Program-made: the position numbers and the translations under genes
The notes under the pieces: model-generated
Seen by the model: only the letters and a program-made list of their open reading frames with translations
Told to the model about the DNA's origin: nothing
The model's database searches: none
Shown: positions 18,197-27,286 of the stretch, one piece after another
How the letters are laid out: every line of letters begins with the position of its first letter
Numbering within the stretch: position 1 is the first letter of the stretch
Assembly: GCA_910578885.1 (NCBI GenBank)
Contig: CAJTSH010000002.1
Coordinates: forward strand, 94,034-158,033
DNA length: 64,000 nucleotides
Reading direction: 5' to 3'
Source: an uncultured Lachnospiraceae bacterium
GTDB taxonomy: Bacteria; Bacillota; Clostridia; Lachnospirales; Lachnospiraceae

Positions 18197-20500
18197 ATGA
18201 TATTTGGGAAACGTAAGGCATATAAAGTTGAAGAAGGAATTGTAAGAATTCAGTTCGCATCGGGGGAGGGAAGAGTTACGCCTCTGACAGATGAGATTAT
18301 CAATATTTTTTCTCCGATAGAGACTATAGAACACAGGTCTAAGGCGGTGGAAGGAAATAAAGCGAAAGGCATTGCCTTTTCAGTAAAGGAGAAGCCGGAC
18401 TATCTGGAAATTCAGACTAAGAGGCTGACGGTACGGGTCTATGATGAATTTAAAGTGGACTTTTATGACGAAAAAGGGATGCTTCTGTGTGCGGATTATC
18501 GTGGTGAGCGTCAGTTTGGAAGACAGATCAGTGATAAATTTATCAAGCTGTTAGAGGTGGAAGGGCATGAGATTCCTACGGATTCCAACTTCAATTATGA
18601 CATTCAGGTAGTGAAGCAGATGGAGGGGGACGAGGCATTTTACGGACTGGGGGATAAGACAGGATTCCTCAATAAACGTCATTACGATTATGAAATGTGG
18701 AATTCCGATATCCCGGCGGCGCATACGGACGCCTTCAAGGCATTGTATAAATCAATTCCGTTTTTTATTACGCTGCGGAAGGAATGTGTCTATGGAATCT
18801 TTTTTGACAATACGTATCATTCTTACTTTGATATGAGCAAAGAAAATGAGCGTTATTATTACTTCGGGGCGAGAAAGGGCAACTTGGATTACTACTTTAT
18901 CGCAGGAGAAACTATGCCCCGGATAATAAAGAATTATACTTTTTTGACCGGAAGGACGCCGCTGCCGCAGCTGTTTACGCTAGGCTACCATCAATCCCGC
19001 TGGGGATATGAAACAGAGGCGGATGTGCGGGGCGTTGCCGCAAAATACAGGGATCTGGAGATTCCGATTGATACGATACATCTGGATATTGACTATATGG
19101 ACGGATATAAAGTATTTACATGGGGGGAAGAGGATTTTGGCGAGCCGGGAAAATTGATAAAGGATCTGACTAGGGACGGATTCAAGATTGTTACGATTAT
19201 CGACCCGGGCGTAAAAGTAGAAGAAGGATATTCTGTATATGAAGAAGGAATGAGGCAAGGGTATTTTGCAAAAACGCCGGAAGGCGATACCTATGTCAAC
19301 GCCGTGTGGCCGGGGGATGCAGTCTATCCTGATTTCGGAAACCCTGATACAAGAGCGTGGTGGGCGAAGAATCAGAAATATCTGGTAGAACTGGGCGTGC
19401 GCGGCGTCTGGAATGATATGAATGAGCCGGCAAGCTTCCGGGGAGAGCTGCCGGAGGATGTGGTTTTTACCGATGAAGATGAGAAATCGAATCATGCAGC
19501 TATGCATAATGTCTATGGACATTTGATGGCAAAGGCGACCTATGAAGGACTGAAAAAATATGATAATAGAAGACCTTTTGTAATTACGAGGGCTTGTTAT
19601 AGCGGTTCACAGAAATATACGACTGCCTGGACCGGTGACAATCAAAGCCTTTGGGAGCATCTTCGTATGGCAATCCCGCAGATGTGCAACTTAGGCTTAT
19701 CCGGCATGGCATTTGTCGGGACGGATGTGGGAGGATTTGGCGCAGATGTGACGCCGGAGCTTTTGGCGCGCTGGGTGCAGGTGGGATGTTTTTCGCCGTT
19801 GTTCCGAAATCATTCCTCGAAAGGTTCCGTTAATCAGGAGCCGTGGCTGTTTGGCGAAGAGGTTCTTGAAGTAAACCGGAAATACATCAAGCTGCGCTAC
19901 CGTCTGCTTCCATATCTCTATGATTTGTTCTGGGAGTGTGAGAAGAATGGGCTTCCGCCGTTTCGTCCGCTCGTGCTTCACTATGAAAAGGATGAGACGG
20001 TAAAGAACTTGAACGGAGAATTTTTATTCGGTGAGCGGATTCTCGCAGCGCCGGTCGTTGAGCAGGGAATGAGTCAGAAGCTGGTCTATCTTCCGAAGGG
20101 AACTTGGTATGATTACTGGACCGGAGAGAAGAAAAAAGGCGCGGCGTGGCTTATGAGGGAAGCGCCTTTGGATGTATGCCCGTTGTATGTCAAGGAGGGA
20201 AGCGTGATTCCATGTTATGAGCCGATGCAGTATGTGGGAGAACATGAAATGGATACGCTGATTCTGGATGTCTATTCCGGGAATGGAAGATATGTGCATC
20301 ATCAGGATAACGGTGAAGATTTCGCATATCAGAATGGCGGATATAATGAATATGAGTTTGTAATTTTGGCGGATGGAACCTTAAAAATCGAGCTGGTTCA
20401 TCAAGGCTATGAGAAGCTCTATCAGAAATTTATCGTGCGCCACAATGGAAAATCGCAGGGGTTTTCATTTACGGGCAAACCGCTTACGATTTGGCTGTAA
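18197..20500 (+). CDS. GH31 alpha-glucosidase
   Basis: This 767-residue intracellular family 31 glycosidase has no signal peptide. The catalytic nucleophile is Asp407 in WNDMNEP and the acid/base Asp lies in AWTGDNQSLW. The GTDVGGFG and FRNHS motifs line the substrate site. The N-terminal beta-domain, the TIM barrel (from about residue 250) and the C-terminal beta-sandwich are all present. It would release glucose from maltose- or isomaltose-type oligosaccharides; the exact linkage cannot be told from sequence. It lies just downstream of the tandem promoter-like repeat, which may control it. Confidence 0.93.
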   Translation: MIFGKRKAYKVEEGIVRIQFASGEGRVTPLTDEIINIFSPIETIEHRSKAVEGNKAKGIAFSVKEKPDYLEIQTKRLTVRVYDEFKVDFYDEKGMLLCADYRGERQFGRQISDKFIKLLEVEGHEIPTDSNFNYDIQVVKQMEGDEAFYGLGDKTGFLNKRHYDYEMWNSDIPAAHTDAFKALYKSIPFFITLRKECVYGIFFDNTYHSYFDMSKENERYYYFGARKGNLDYYFIAGETMPRIIKNYTFLTGRTPLPQLFTLGYHQSRWGYETEADVRGVAAKYRDLEIPIDTIHLDIDYMDGYKVFTWGEEDFGEPGKLIKDLTRDGFKIVTIIDPGVKVEEGYSVYEEGMRQGYFAKTPEGDTYVNAVWPGDAVYPDFGNPDTRAWWAKNQKYLVELGVRGVWNDMNEPASFRGELPEDVVFTDEDEKSNHAAMHNVYGHLMAKATYEGLKKYDNRRPFVITRACYSGSQKYTTAWTGDNQSLWEHLRMAIPQMCNLGLSGMAFVGTDVGGFGADVTPELLARWVQVGCFSPLFRNHSSKGSVNQEPWLFGEEVLEVNRKYIKLRYRLLPYLYDLFWECEKNGLPPFRPLVLHYEKDETVKNLNGEFLFGERILAAPVVEQGMSQKLVYLPKGTWYDYWTGEKKKGAAWLMREAPLDVCPLYVKEGSVIPCYEPMQYVGEHEMDTLILDVYSGNGRYVHHQDNGEDFAYQNGGYNEYEFVILADGTLKIELVHQGYEKLYQKFIVRHNGKSQGFSFTGKPLTIWL

Positions 20501-20537
20501 GATATGGCGGAAGCAATAAGGCAAGGAGAAGATACCC

Positions 20538-21833
20538 ATGAAGCGTGCAGTTGCATTGAGCGGGGGCGGAACAAAAGGCTCCTATGAATTAGGCGCATGG
20601 AAAGCGTTATTGGAGCTGGGAATAGATTACCAGATTGTTACAGGAACATCAATTGGCTCTATTAATGGCGCTTTAATGACGACAGGAGATTATGAGAGGG
20701 CAAGGGAGCTCTGGAATACCATTACGATGGAAGATATGATGGCGGATGGAATAAACCTGACCGCCACCATTGAAGGAATGTACGACCAGAAGGAATCCAT
20801 CCGTCCCTTTTTAAAGAGATATGTGAAAAACAAAGGAGCGGATATCTCACCGTTTACAGAATTTATAGAGAAGCTGATTGATGAACAGGCAATCCGGGAG
20901 GCAAAACGGGATTTCGGTCTGGTAACCGTGCAGTTCCCTTCTTTAAAGGCATGTGAGGTGACGAAGAAAGACATTCCGAGAGGGCTTTTAAAGGATTACA
21001 TTCTGGCGTCAGCCGCAATTTTTCCGCTGTTTCCGATGCACAAGATCGGAGATCAGATGTATCTGGACGGCTGCTACCATGACAACCTTCCGATTGATCT
21101 TGCGCTTCGAATGGGGGCAACGGATATCATAGCGGTGGATTTGCACACTACGCCGGCACATGCTAATTATGCGAAACGCCCCTATGTGACATATATCAAA
21201 CCCAGCCGCAGTCTTGGGACGATGATGAATTTTGACCATGAGCTGTTAATGGAAAATGCGGCAATGGGATATCAGGATACGATGAAGGTTTATGGGGAAT
21301 ACTATGGTTACCTTTATACATATACTAAAGAGAGTGTGGAAAAGTGCGGGAAAGAGGTTGGAAAATTTATTGCGTTTTTGGCTTTGACAGATTTATATCT
21401 GACGGATGATACGCCTGCGAAGAAGCTGGGAAAGGGTGATTTTAACCGGATTTTTACGGTTCTTCATGAGAGGGCGGAGGGGCGTGTCATGACAAAGGAG
21501 CAGTATTTTGTCCGGGCAGGTGAAATCTGCGGTCAATTATTAGGTATAGACGTGAGATCAGTCTATGATATGCGGCGTTTCATGGAGACGGCGGGAGAGA
21601 GGCTGGGGCAGGAATCGGATTACCCGGATGCAGCGGTTTTGATGGGGAAGGAAGGTATGGAGCTGGCTGCGAAGCTGACAGAGTTAAAAATTAAACGTAA
21701 CGGTACGTATCTGCTTGGAAGTATCTATTATGCAATGAAGAGAAATACAAAGAACGTGAAGCATATGTCAGTTCCATTGCTTGCCATAGCCCCTGAGGAG
21801 CTTTCGGCCGCATATTTCCTGCTGTCAATTTAG
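20538..21833 (+). CDS. Patatin-like phospholipase
   Basis: This 431-residue protein has an N-terminal patatin domain (about 1-260). The oxyanion loop is SGGGTKGSYELGAW, the nucleophile elbow GTSIGS (Ser near residue 45), and the dyad Asp lies in YLDGCYHDNLP, where the common DGG is DGC. Patatins hydrolyse acyl chains from lipids. The C-terminal 170 residues are a helical region I cannot assign. There is no signal peptide. It lies 37 nt after the GH31 gene, so co-transcription is likely though no functional link is obvious. Confidence 0.9.
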   Translation: MKRAVALSGGGTKGSYELGAWKALLELGIDYQIVTGTSIGSINGALMTTGDYERARELWNTITMEDMMADGINLTATIEGMYDQKESIRPFLKRYVKNKGADISPFTEFIEKLIDEQAIREAKRDFGLVTVQFPSLKACEVTKKDIPRGLLKDYILASAAIFPLFPMHKIGDQMYLDGCYHDNLPIDLALRMGATDIIAVDLHTTPAHANYAKRPYVTYIKPSRSLGTMMNFDHELLMENAAMGYQDTMKVYGEYYGYLYTYTKESVEKCGKEVGKFIAFLALTDLYLTDDTPAKKLGKGDFNRIFTVLHERAEGRVMTKEQYFVRAGEICGQLLGIDVRSVYDMRRFMETAGERLGQESDYPDAAVLMGKEGMELAAKLTELKIKRNGTYLLGSIYYAMKRNTKNVKHMSVPLLAIAPEELSAAYFLLSI

Positions 21834-21935
21834 GGGAGAGAGCAAGGTATGGGTACAGGTTAAATTTGTACGGACATAGTACGAATCAGACGAAATGTCA
21901 TATAGTAAATTGATATCGGAAAATGGAGCAAGTCA

Positions 21936-22478
21936 GTGGATTATAGTAAAGAGCAATACTATAAGATGCAGCAGATGCTGGCAAGTCAGGCGTATGGAGC
22001 CGGAGAGCGCGGGGGAAAGCAGCCTTTTTATATGACCTATCCCATACAGAGTTTATATATGACGGAACTCGAATATGAAAAGGATATGGAGCGGATGAAG
22101 GAGCTGTATCCTTCGGAGGCGAAGAAAATTCTGGAATATGTTGAAGATGAATGTGACAGAATGGAATATGAAGGAAGTTTAATGTTCGATGAATTTCCGG
22201 ATCGTTTGATGCTTCGCAGAATATGTGACAGGATTTACAGCAAAGTCATTGGCAATGAGGAATCTATTCCCGATGAATCCGAAGGTGAGAGGTTGGATCC
22301 GGGATTGGAGATGCAGCAGAGAAGGCGCGGGGATGATGGAAGATGGAGAGACAACGGCAGACGAAGAGATAATAACAGGGGCAGGGATGACGGCGTACAG
22401 AATCTGATCGAGGTGCTCTTGTATAACGAAATGCACAAGAGGCGCTGTCGTTACAAACGCTGCCGCAGGTGGTGGTAA
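21936..22478 (+). CDS. Conserved-type hypothetical protein with Arg-rich tail
   Basis: I do not recognise this 180-residue protein. The first 110 residues are helical and rich in Tyr, Met and Glu (LYMTELEYEKDMERMKEL). Residues 128-155 are a low-complexity RRRGDDGRWRDNGRRR-like run, and the end is Arg/Cys/Trp-rich (RRCRYKRCRRWW). GTG start with GGAG 9 nt upstream. No signal peptide. The basic tail suggests nucleic-acid or membrane contact, which is only a guess. It ends just before the promoter of the C39-like gene. Confidence 0.75.
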   Translation: MDYSKEQYYKMQQMLASQAYGAGERGGKQPFYMTYPIQSLYMTELEYEKDMERMKELYPSEAKKILEYVEDECDRMEYEGSLMFDEFPDRLMLRRICDRIYSKVIGNEESIPDESEGERLDPGLEMQQRRRGDDGRWRDNGRRRDNNRGRDDGVQNLIEVLLYNEMHKRRCRYKRCRRWW

Positions 22479-22485
22479 ATAGCAG

Positions 22486-22514
22486 TTGAGATTTTCGCAA
22501 AAAATATTTATACT
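22486..22514 (+). promoter_or_regulatory. Sigma-A-type promoter for the C39-like gene
   Basis: TTGAGA at 22486-22491 and TATACT at 22509-22514 are separated by 17 bp. Transcription would begin near 22521, leaving a leader of about 100 nt before the ATG at 22623. Confidence 0.7.
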
Positions 22515-22541
22515 GATAGAATGTCAAATATTTGGCAAGTA

Positions 22542-22565
22542 GTCTGCGCGGGGAACCGCGCAGAC
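22542..22565 (+). ncRNA. Perfect GNRA-loop hairpin in the mRNA leader
   Basis: A 10-bp perfect GC-rich stem (arms 22542-22551 and 22556-22565) closes a GGAA tetraloop. It starts about 20 nt after the predicted transcription start. No T-run follows, so it is not a terminator. A message-stabilising or protein-binding leader structure is likelier. Confidence 0.6.
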
Positions 22566-22622
22566 ATTGCAGGCGAAAATAGCGGTGCAAAAGAGATTGA
22601 TAGAGAAAAAGAGGACATGCAG

Positions 22623-25151
22623 ATGAGCAAGGGGATTGTCAAGGGAATTGTTTTGGGAGCCGTATTTATTGTTGCGGTCGTCCTGTTTGGTTTTTCCATG
22701 AATCATACAAATGAAGATTTAACTGCCGAGATGAAGGAAGCAACGCTTCCGGTCGTAAATTTTTATTATCAGGATGAGCAGATCAACGAGTTGTTTGGAT
22801 ATGTAACGGAGATGGAAGGCTCTTATATGAGGGATTCCATTACGCCTGTGGATTCGAAACGTATTCTTCCTATGAAGATTCAGACATATGGCTATCTGGT
22901 GGACGGGATCTCCTATGAAATCAGAAGCCTGGATACCGAAAGGCTGATCGCAGATTCCGATATAACGGACTATACCAGTGAAAAGGGAATTATCAGAACT
23001 GATCTTGAGATACAGAATCTTCTGGAGGACGGAGCGGAATATCTGTTTATTTTGAAGCTTCGAAATGGAGAAAATACAGTGTATTACTATACCAGGCTCA
23101 TTGAGCCGGCAGACTGCTATGTAAAAGAAAGTCTGGATTTTGTAAAGAATTTTCATGATACGACCTTTAATAAGGGGGCGGCGGGAACGCTGGCGACCTA
23201 TGTGGAGCCGAATGCGGCCGGCGATAACAGTACATTGAATAGAGTAGACATCCATTCCACCTTGAATCAGATTAGCTGGGCGGATTTTAAGGGACAACGG
23301 ATGGGGGAAACCGAAATTTCCATTAAGGAGATCCATCCTTCCTATAACGTCATCATGCTGTCTTATATTATGTCGTCAAAGAGTGAAAACGGAGAACTTG
23401 AATATTACAATGCCAAGGAATATTATCGCGTCCGGCATTCTACAGAGAGAATGTTTCTGCTGAATTTTGAGAGAAATATGACACAGATTTTCCGTGGGGA
23501 GAATAACCACTTTTATGGGAACCGCGTGCAGCTTGGAATACGCGACGGAGAAATCGAGTATATGGCAAATGAGAACGGAACCAATGTCTGCTTTGTACAG
23601 GAAGGAGAATTGTGGTCATATCAGGCGGCGGAAGAGAAGCTTTCGCAGGTTTTCAGCTTCCGAAGTTATGAGGGAATGGATTGCAGAGAGAATAATCCCA
23701 GACATGACATCCGTATGATAAAGGTGGACGAGACCGGCAGTGTGGATTTTGTGGTTTATGGTTATATGAATCGGGGAAATCATGAGGGTGAGGTAGGAAT
23801 CGGCGTTTATCATTACAGCAGTGTAGAAAATACGGTAGAAGAAGAGTTGTTCATTCCCTATACCAAGTCTTATGAGATTATGAAGGCGGAACTGGGGCAG
23901 ATGATGTATGAAAATGAAGACAATCAGTTTTACATCATCTTGGGAGATTCTTTGTACGAGATATCTATGAATACTCTGGAATATAAAGTGATAAAAGATA
24001 GGCTGGAAGAGAGCGGTTATGCAGTGTCAGAGTCAAATCAGTATGCTGCGTGGCTGGACGAGGGGAAACTGAACTGCGGAACCACCGTCTATGTCCGGAA
24101 TCTGGAGACGGGCACATCGTTTGAAGTAACTGCGGAGGCCGGAGAATATATAAAACCTCTTGGTTTCATGGAAAACGACTTTATTTATGGGACGGCAAAG
24201 CAAAGTGATGTGGTAAGGGACGCGGCGGGGAACGAGATTTTTCCGATGTACCGGGTGTGCATTATGGATACGGAAGGGAGCAGCCATGAGATTATAAAAG
24301 AATATCAGAAGGCGGGATATTATGTTACCGGAATTGAAATCGTGGATTATACCATCTATCTCAATCGAATTATGTATAACGGGACCGCTTATGCGGATGC
24401 GGACGAAGATACGATTATGAATCGGAATGCGGACGCAGGAAGTGCAGTAGAGACGGCTCTCACGGTGACCGAGGAGAAACAGACGCAATATCAGTTGGTC
24501 TTAAAATCGGCAAATGAGATTCATGCAGGACGCCTGATGACGCCGAAACAGATTGTGGTGGAAGAATCCAAAGAACTTCCGTTAGAGAGAGAACAAACAC
24601 AGGATCATTACTACGCATATGCAAGAGGAGAAGTGCTTATGGCAACAAAAAATGTTGCAAAAGCGATTCAGATTGCAAATGAAAATATGGGCGTGGTTCT
24701 CGGCGATTCCCAGCAATATATCTGGAAGCGGGGGAAGAAGACTTATCAGCCGGCAATCGAAGTAAGCGTGGGGGAAGCGGAGGCTCAGGGAAGTACGGTT
24801 GCACAATGTCTGAGCGCAATGCTGGGGCTGGAAAATCTAAATGTCGGCGTGCAGGGGCTTTTGGAGCGCGGAGACTTGCCGAAGGAAATTCTTTCAGAGA
24901 CAATGCAGGGTATGACAGTTTTGGATTTGACCGGCTGCGGTTTAGAAGAGGCGCTTTATTATGTGAATTGCCAGACCCCCGTATTTGCCATGTATGACGG
25001 CAATCATGCTGTACTGATTACCGGATATGATTCGAGAACGGTAACGATATACGATACTTCATCTGCGGCGCCTAAGCGGGAGAATCTAAAGGATGCAGCG
25101 GAACAATTTGAACAAGCAGGAAATCTGTTTATCGCCTATCTAAAGAATTGA
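22623..25151 (+). CDS. Membrane-anchored extracellular protein with C-terminal C39-like peptidase domain
   Basis: This 842-residue protein has an N-terminal signal anchor (GIVKGIVLGAVFIVAVVLFGF) and a long extracytoplasmic part. Residues about 60-600 are beta-rich with repeated Tyr/Asp/Gly blades, perhaps a propeller. Residues about 680-842 resemble the papain-like peptidase C39_2 fold: Cys in STVAQCLSAMLG and His in GNHAVLITGYD, followed by an Asp in TIYDTSS. It could process or bind secreted peptides. Start ATG 22623 has GAGGA 7 nt upstream; the in-frame ATG at 22521 coincides with the predicted transcription start. Family not known to me. Confidence 0.75.
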   Translation: MSKGIVKGIVLGAVFIVAVVLFGFSMNHTNEDLTAEMKEATLPVVNFYYQDEQINELFGYVTEMEGSYMRDSITPVDSKRILPMKIQTYGYLVDGISYEIRSLDTERLIADSDITDYTSEKGIIRTDLEIQNLLEDGAEYLFILKLRNGENTVYYYTRLIEPADCYVKESLDFVKNFHDTTFNKGAAGTLATYVEPNAAGDNSTLNRVDIHSTLNQISWADFKGQRMGETEISIKEIHPSYNVIMLSYIMSSKSENGELEYYNAKEYYRVRHSTERMFLLNFERNMTQIFRGENNHFYGNRVQLGIRDGEIEYMANENGTNVCFVQEGELWSYQAAEEKLSQVFSFRSYEGMDCRENNPRHDIRMIKVDETGSVDFVVYGYMNRGNHEGEVGIGVYHYSSVENTVEEELFIPYTKSYEIMKAELGQMMYENEDNQFYIILGDSLYEISMNTLEYKVIKDRLEESGYAVSESNQYAAWLDEGKLNCGTTVYVRNLETGTSFEVTAEAGEYIKPLGFMENDFIYGTAKQSDVVRDAAGNEIFPMYRVCIMDTEGSSHEIIKEYQKAGYYVTGIEIVDYTIYLNRIMYNGTAYADADEDTIMNRNADAGSAVETALTVTEEKQTQYQLVLKSANEIHAGRLMTPKQIVVEESKELPLEREQTQDHYYAYARGEVLMATKNVAKAIQIANENMGVVLGDSQQYIWKRGKKTYQPAIEVSVGEAEAQGSTVAQCLSAMLGLENLNVGVQGLLERGDLPKEILSETMQGMTVLDLTGCGLEEALYYVNCQTPVFAMYDGNHAVLITGYDSRTVTIYDTSSAAPKRENLKDAAEQFEQAGNLFIAYLKN

Positions 25152-25175
25152 CAATAAGAACAAACATGATAGAAT
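25148..25175 (+). promoter_or_regulatory. Sigma-A-type promoter for the AGCS symporter gene
   Basis: TTGACA at 25148-25153, 16-bp spacer, TAGAAT at 25170-25175. The -35 box overlaps the stop codon of the upstream gene, allowing independent expression. Confidence 0.7.
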
Positions 25176-25211
25176 GATTTGCTATGTAAACAAGAAAAAG
25201 GAGAACTAAGA

Positions 25212-26864
25212 ATGGAAAAAATTGCAAATTTTATCCGTTTGGCAGATGAGTTTGTATGGGGACCGTTTATGCTCGTTCTGCTGGTGGGCACGGGAATTTT
25301 TTTGACAATCCGTCTGCACTTTCTGCCGTGGAGAAATCTGGGCTATGCCTTGAGGATGACGTTAAGCAAAGAAGCGCGTACTACGAAGGAGGGAACCGGT
25401 GATATTTCTCCGTTTTCAGCGTTGACAACGGCTTTGGCGGCAACGATCGGAACCGGCAATATTGTAGGTGTTGCGACTGCTATGGTATCCGGCGGACCGG
25501 GAGCGCTAGTCTGGATGTGGATCTCTGCATGCTTTGGGTTATCTTCCAAATTCAGCGAGTGTATGCTGGCGATTAAATACCGTGAGGTCAACGAAAAAGG
25601 GGAAATGTCCGGCGGTCCGATGTACACGATGAAAAAGGCGTTTCGGCATAAGAAGCTGGGCGCCGTTTTGGGATGGATGTTTGCATTGTTTGCAGTGCTT
25701 GCCTCTTTTGGAATCGGAAATATGACGCAGGCGAATTCTATTTCCGGCGCGCTGTATTCGACCTTTCAGGTTCCGGAAACGATTTGTGGAATAATCCTGA
25801 CGTTAGTCGCATTCATTATAATCGTAGGGGGAATTAAGAAGATATCCAAAGTATCTTCGGTAGTAGTTCCGTTCATGGCGGTTTTCTATGTAATTGCAGG
25901 ATTGTTTGTCATTATTTTTAACTATCAAAATCTGCCGGAAGGCATTGCCATGATTTTTCGGATGGCGTTTAGCATGGAAGCAGTTGGCGGAGGGCTCTGC
26001 GGAAGTATTACGGCAGCTATGATGAATGCACTGCACTATGGTGTGGCGCGAGGCGTGTTTTCCAATGAAGCCGGCATGGGTTCGGCGGCGATTACGGCAG
26101 CGGCGGCAACAACGGACAGCCCGGTAAAGCAAGGATATGTCAACATGACCGGTACATTCTGGGATACCATCGTTGTCTGCACGATTACGGGGCTCTGTAT
26201 TGCAAGCTCCGGGGTTCTGGGAGTCACGGAAACAGATACCGTGGGACGCTATACTCTGGCTGGTGAAACGCTGACGCTGCGGACGGTAAATGAAGAGAAT
26301 GAAGAAGCGCTGGAAGAATATAGCGTGACGTTGGAAAATAATACGGCGGTCTTAGTCAATCAAAAGGACGGTTTGGAACTGGTGCTGCATACTGCTGCAG
26401 GTGAAACTGCGGGGACGCTTATCGGGGAGTTTCAAGATGAGGCGGGTAATCATTATCAGTTTGGAGAGGATGGAGTCTATACATACGATACACTGGTAAA
26501 AGGTGCGGCATTGACTATTCTGGCGTTTAAGAGTGCGCTCGGAGACGCCGGCGGTTCTCTTGTGTGCATTGGAATCGTATTGTTTGCATTTTCGACAATT
26601 CTAGGCTGGGAATATCATGGGGAAAAGGCGTTTGAATATTTGCTGGGGACGTATCGCTACAATCTTGTTTACCGAATTGTTTTTTCTGCAATCATTTATG
26701 TGGGAGCGACAACGGCGCTGGACGTCGTGTGGAATTTTTCGGATATTGCTAATGCCTTAATGGCAATTCCTAACTTAATCTGTCTGTTGGCGTTAAGCGG
26801 AGTAATCGCAAAAGACGCAATGGAATTTCAAAAGGTCTTGAAGAAAGAGAAGAATAATAATTAA
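25212..26864 (+). CDS. Alanine/glycine:cation symporter (AGCS family) with extra loop domain
   Basis: This 550-residue sodium- or proton-coupled amino-acid transporter has family hallmarks including SALTTALAATIGTGNIVGVATA, the GGPMYTM segment and VFSNEAGMGSAA. Typical AGCS proteins have about 450 residues. Here about 90 soluble, beta-rich, acidic residues (nucleotides about 26222-26487) are inserted between two membrane helices, after SSGVLG and before KGAALTILAF. The start at 25212 has GGAG 8 nt upstream; a TTG at 25179 has none. Preceded by its own promoter. Confidence 0.92.
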   Translation: MEKIANFIRLADEFVWGPFMLVLLVGTGIFLTIRLHFLPWRNLGYALRMTLSKEARTTKEGTGDISPFSALTTALAATIGTGNIVGVATAMVSGGPGALVWMWISACFGLSSKFSECMLAIKYREVNEKGEMSGGPMYTMKKAFRHKKLGAVLGWMFALFAVLASFGIGNMTQANSISGALYSTFQVPETICGIILTLVAFIIIVGGIKKISKVSSVVVPFMAVFYVIAGLFVIIFNYQNLPEGIAMIFRMAFSMEAVGGGLCGSITAAMMNALHYGVARGVFSNEAGMGSAAITAAAATTDSPVKQGYVNMTGTFWDTIVVCTITGLCIASSGVLGVTETDTVGRYTLAGETLTLRTVNEENEEALEEYSVTLENNTAVLVNQKDGLELVLHTAAGETAGTLIGEFQDEAGNHYQFGEDGVYTYDTLVKGAALTILAFKSALGDAGGSLVCIGIVLFAFSTILGWEYHGEKAFEYLLGTYRYNLVYRIVFSAIIYVGATTALDVVWNFSDIANALMAIPNLICLLALSGVIAKDAMEFQKVLKKEKNNN

Positions 26865-26951
26865 GAGAAAAAAATATTAGATAAAGTTGCATAATTTATA
26901 AATATATTTTTTGCTTCCGTTGGCACAAATGACACAAATTCCTTAAATTAC

Positions 26952-26980
26952 TTGCAAATTGCGAATTTATAAGATATATT
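26952..26980 (+). promoter_or_regulatory. Promoter for the HPr-like/DUF6465 pair
   Basis: TTGCAA at 26952-26957, 17-bp spacer, TATATT at 26975-26980, 36 nt before the HPr-like start, in a very AT-rich stretch. Confidence 0.6.
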
Positions 26981-27016
26981 ATCTATGGTACTAATAAGTT
27001 AAGGAAGTGGATGAAC

Positions 27017-27268
27017 ATGAGCAAAAAGGAAATTGTTGTTTCAAATGTTTCAAAGTATGATAATCCTATTGCGGAATTAGTACAGGTTGCATGCCGCTAT
27101 GACAGCAACATTACACTGGAAAGTAATGACCGCAGAATTAATGCGAAGAGCATTATGGGGATTATGGCTTTCAATCCATCCAAAGGCATGACGGTCAATA
27201 TTGTAGCCGATGGTAATGATGAAGAGGAAGCGTTGTTGGCAATGGAAAAGTTTTTAGTATGTGAATAG
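27017..27268 (+). CDS. HPr-like protein lacking the phospho-histidine
   Basis: This 83-residue protein has the HPr fold. The regulatory-serine helix is perfectly kept (INAKSIMGIMAF), but the active-site segment that reads GLHARPA in HPr is KYDNPIA here. His15 is replaced by Tyr and Arg17 by Asn. It therefore cannot relay phosphate in the sugar phosphotransferase system, but could be phosphorylated on the serine, like Bacillus Crh. The ATG at 27017 is 9 nt from AAGGAAG; the ATG at 27011 is closer. It is followed 18 nt later by a DUF6465-type gene. Confidence 0.85.
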   Translation: MSKKEIVVSNVSKYDNPIAELVQVACRYDSNITLESNDRRINAKSIMGIMAFNPSKGMTVNIVADGNDEEEALLAMEKFLVCE

Positions 27269-27286
27269 TTTTCAGGAGGGAAGCAT

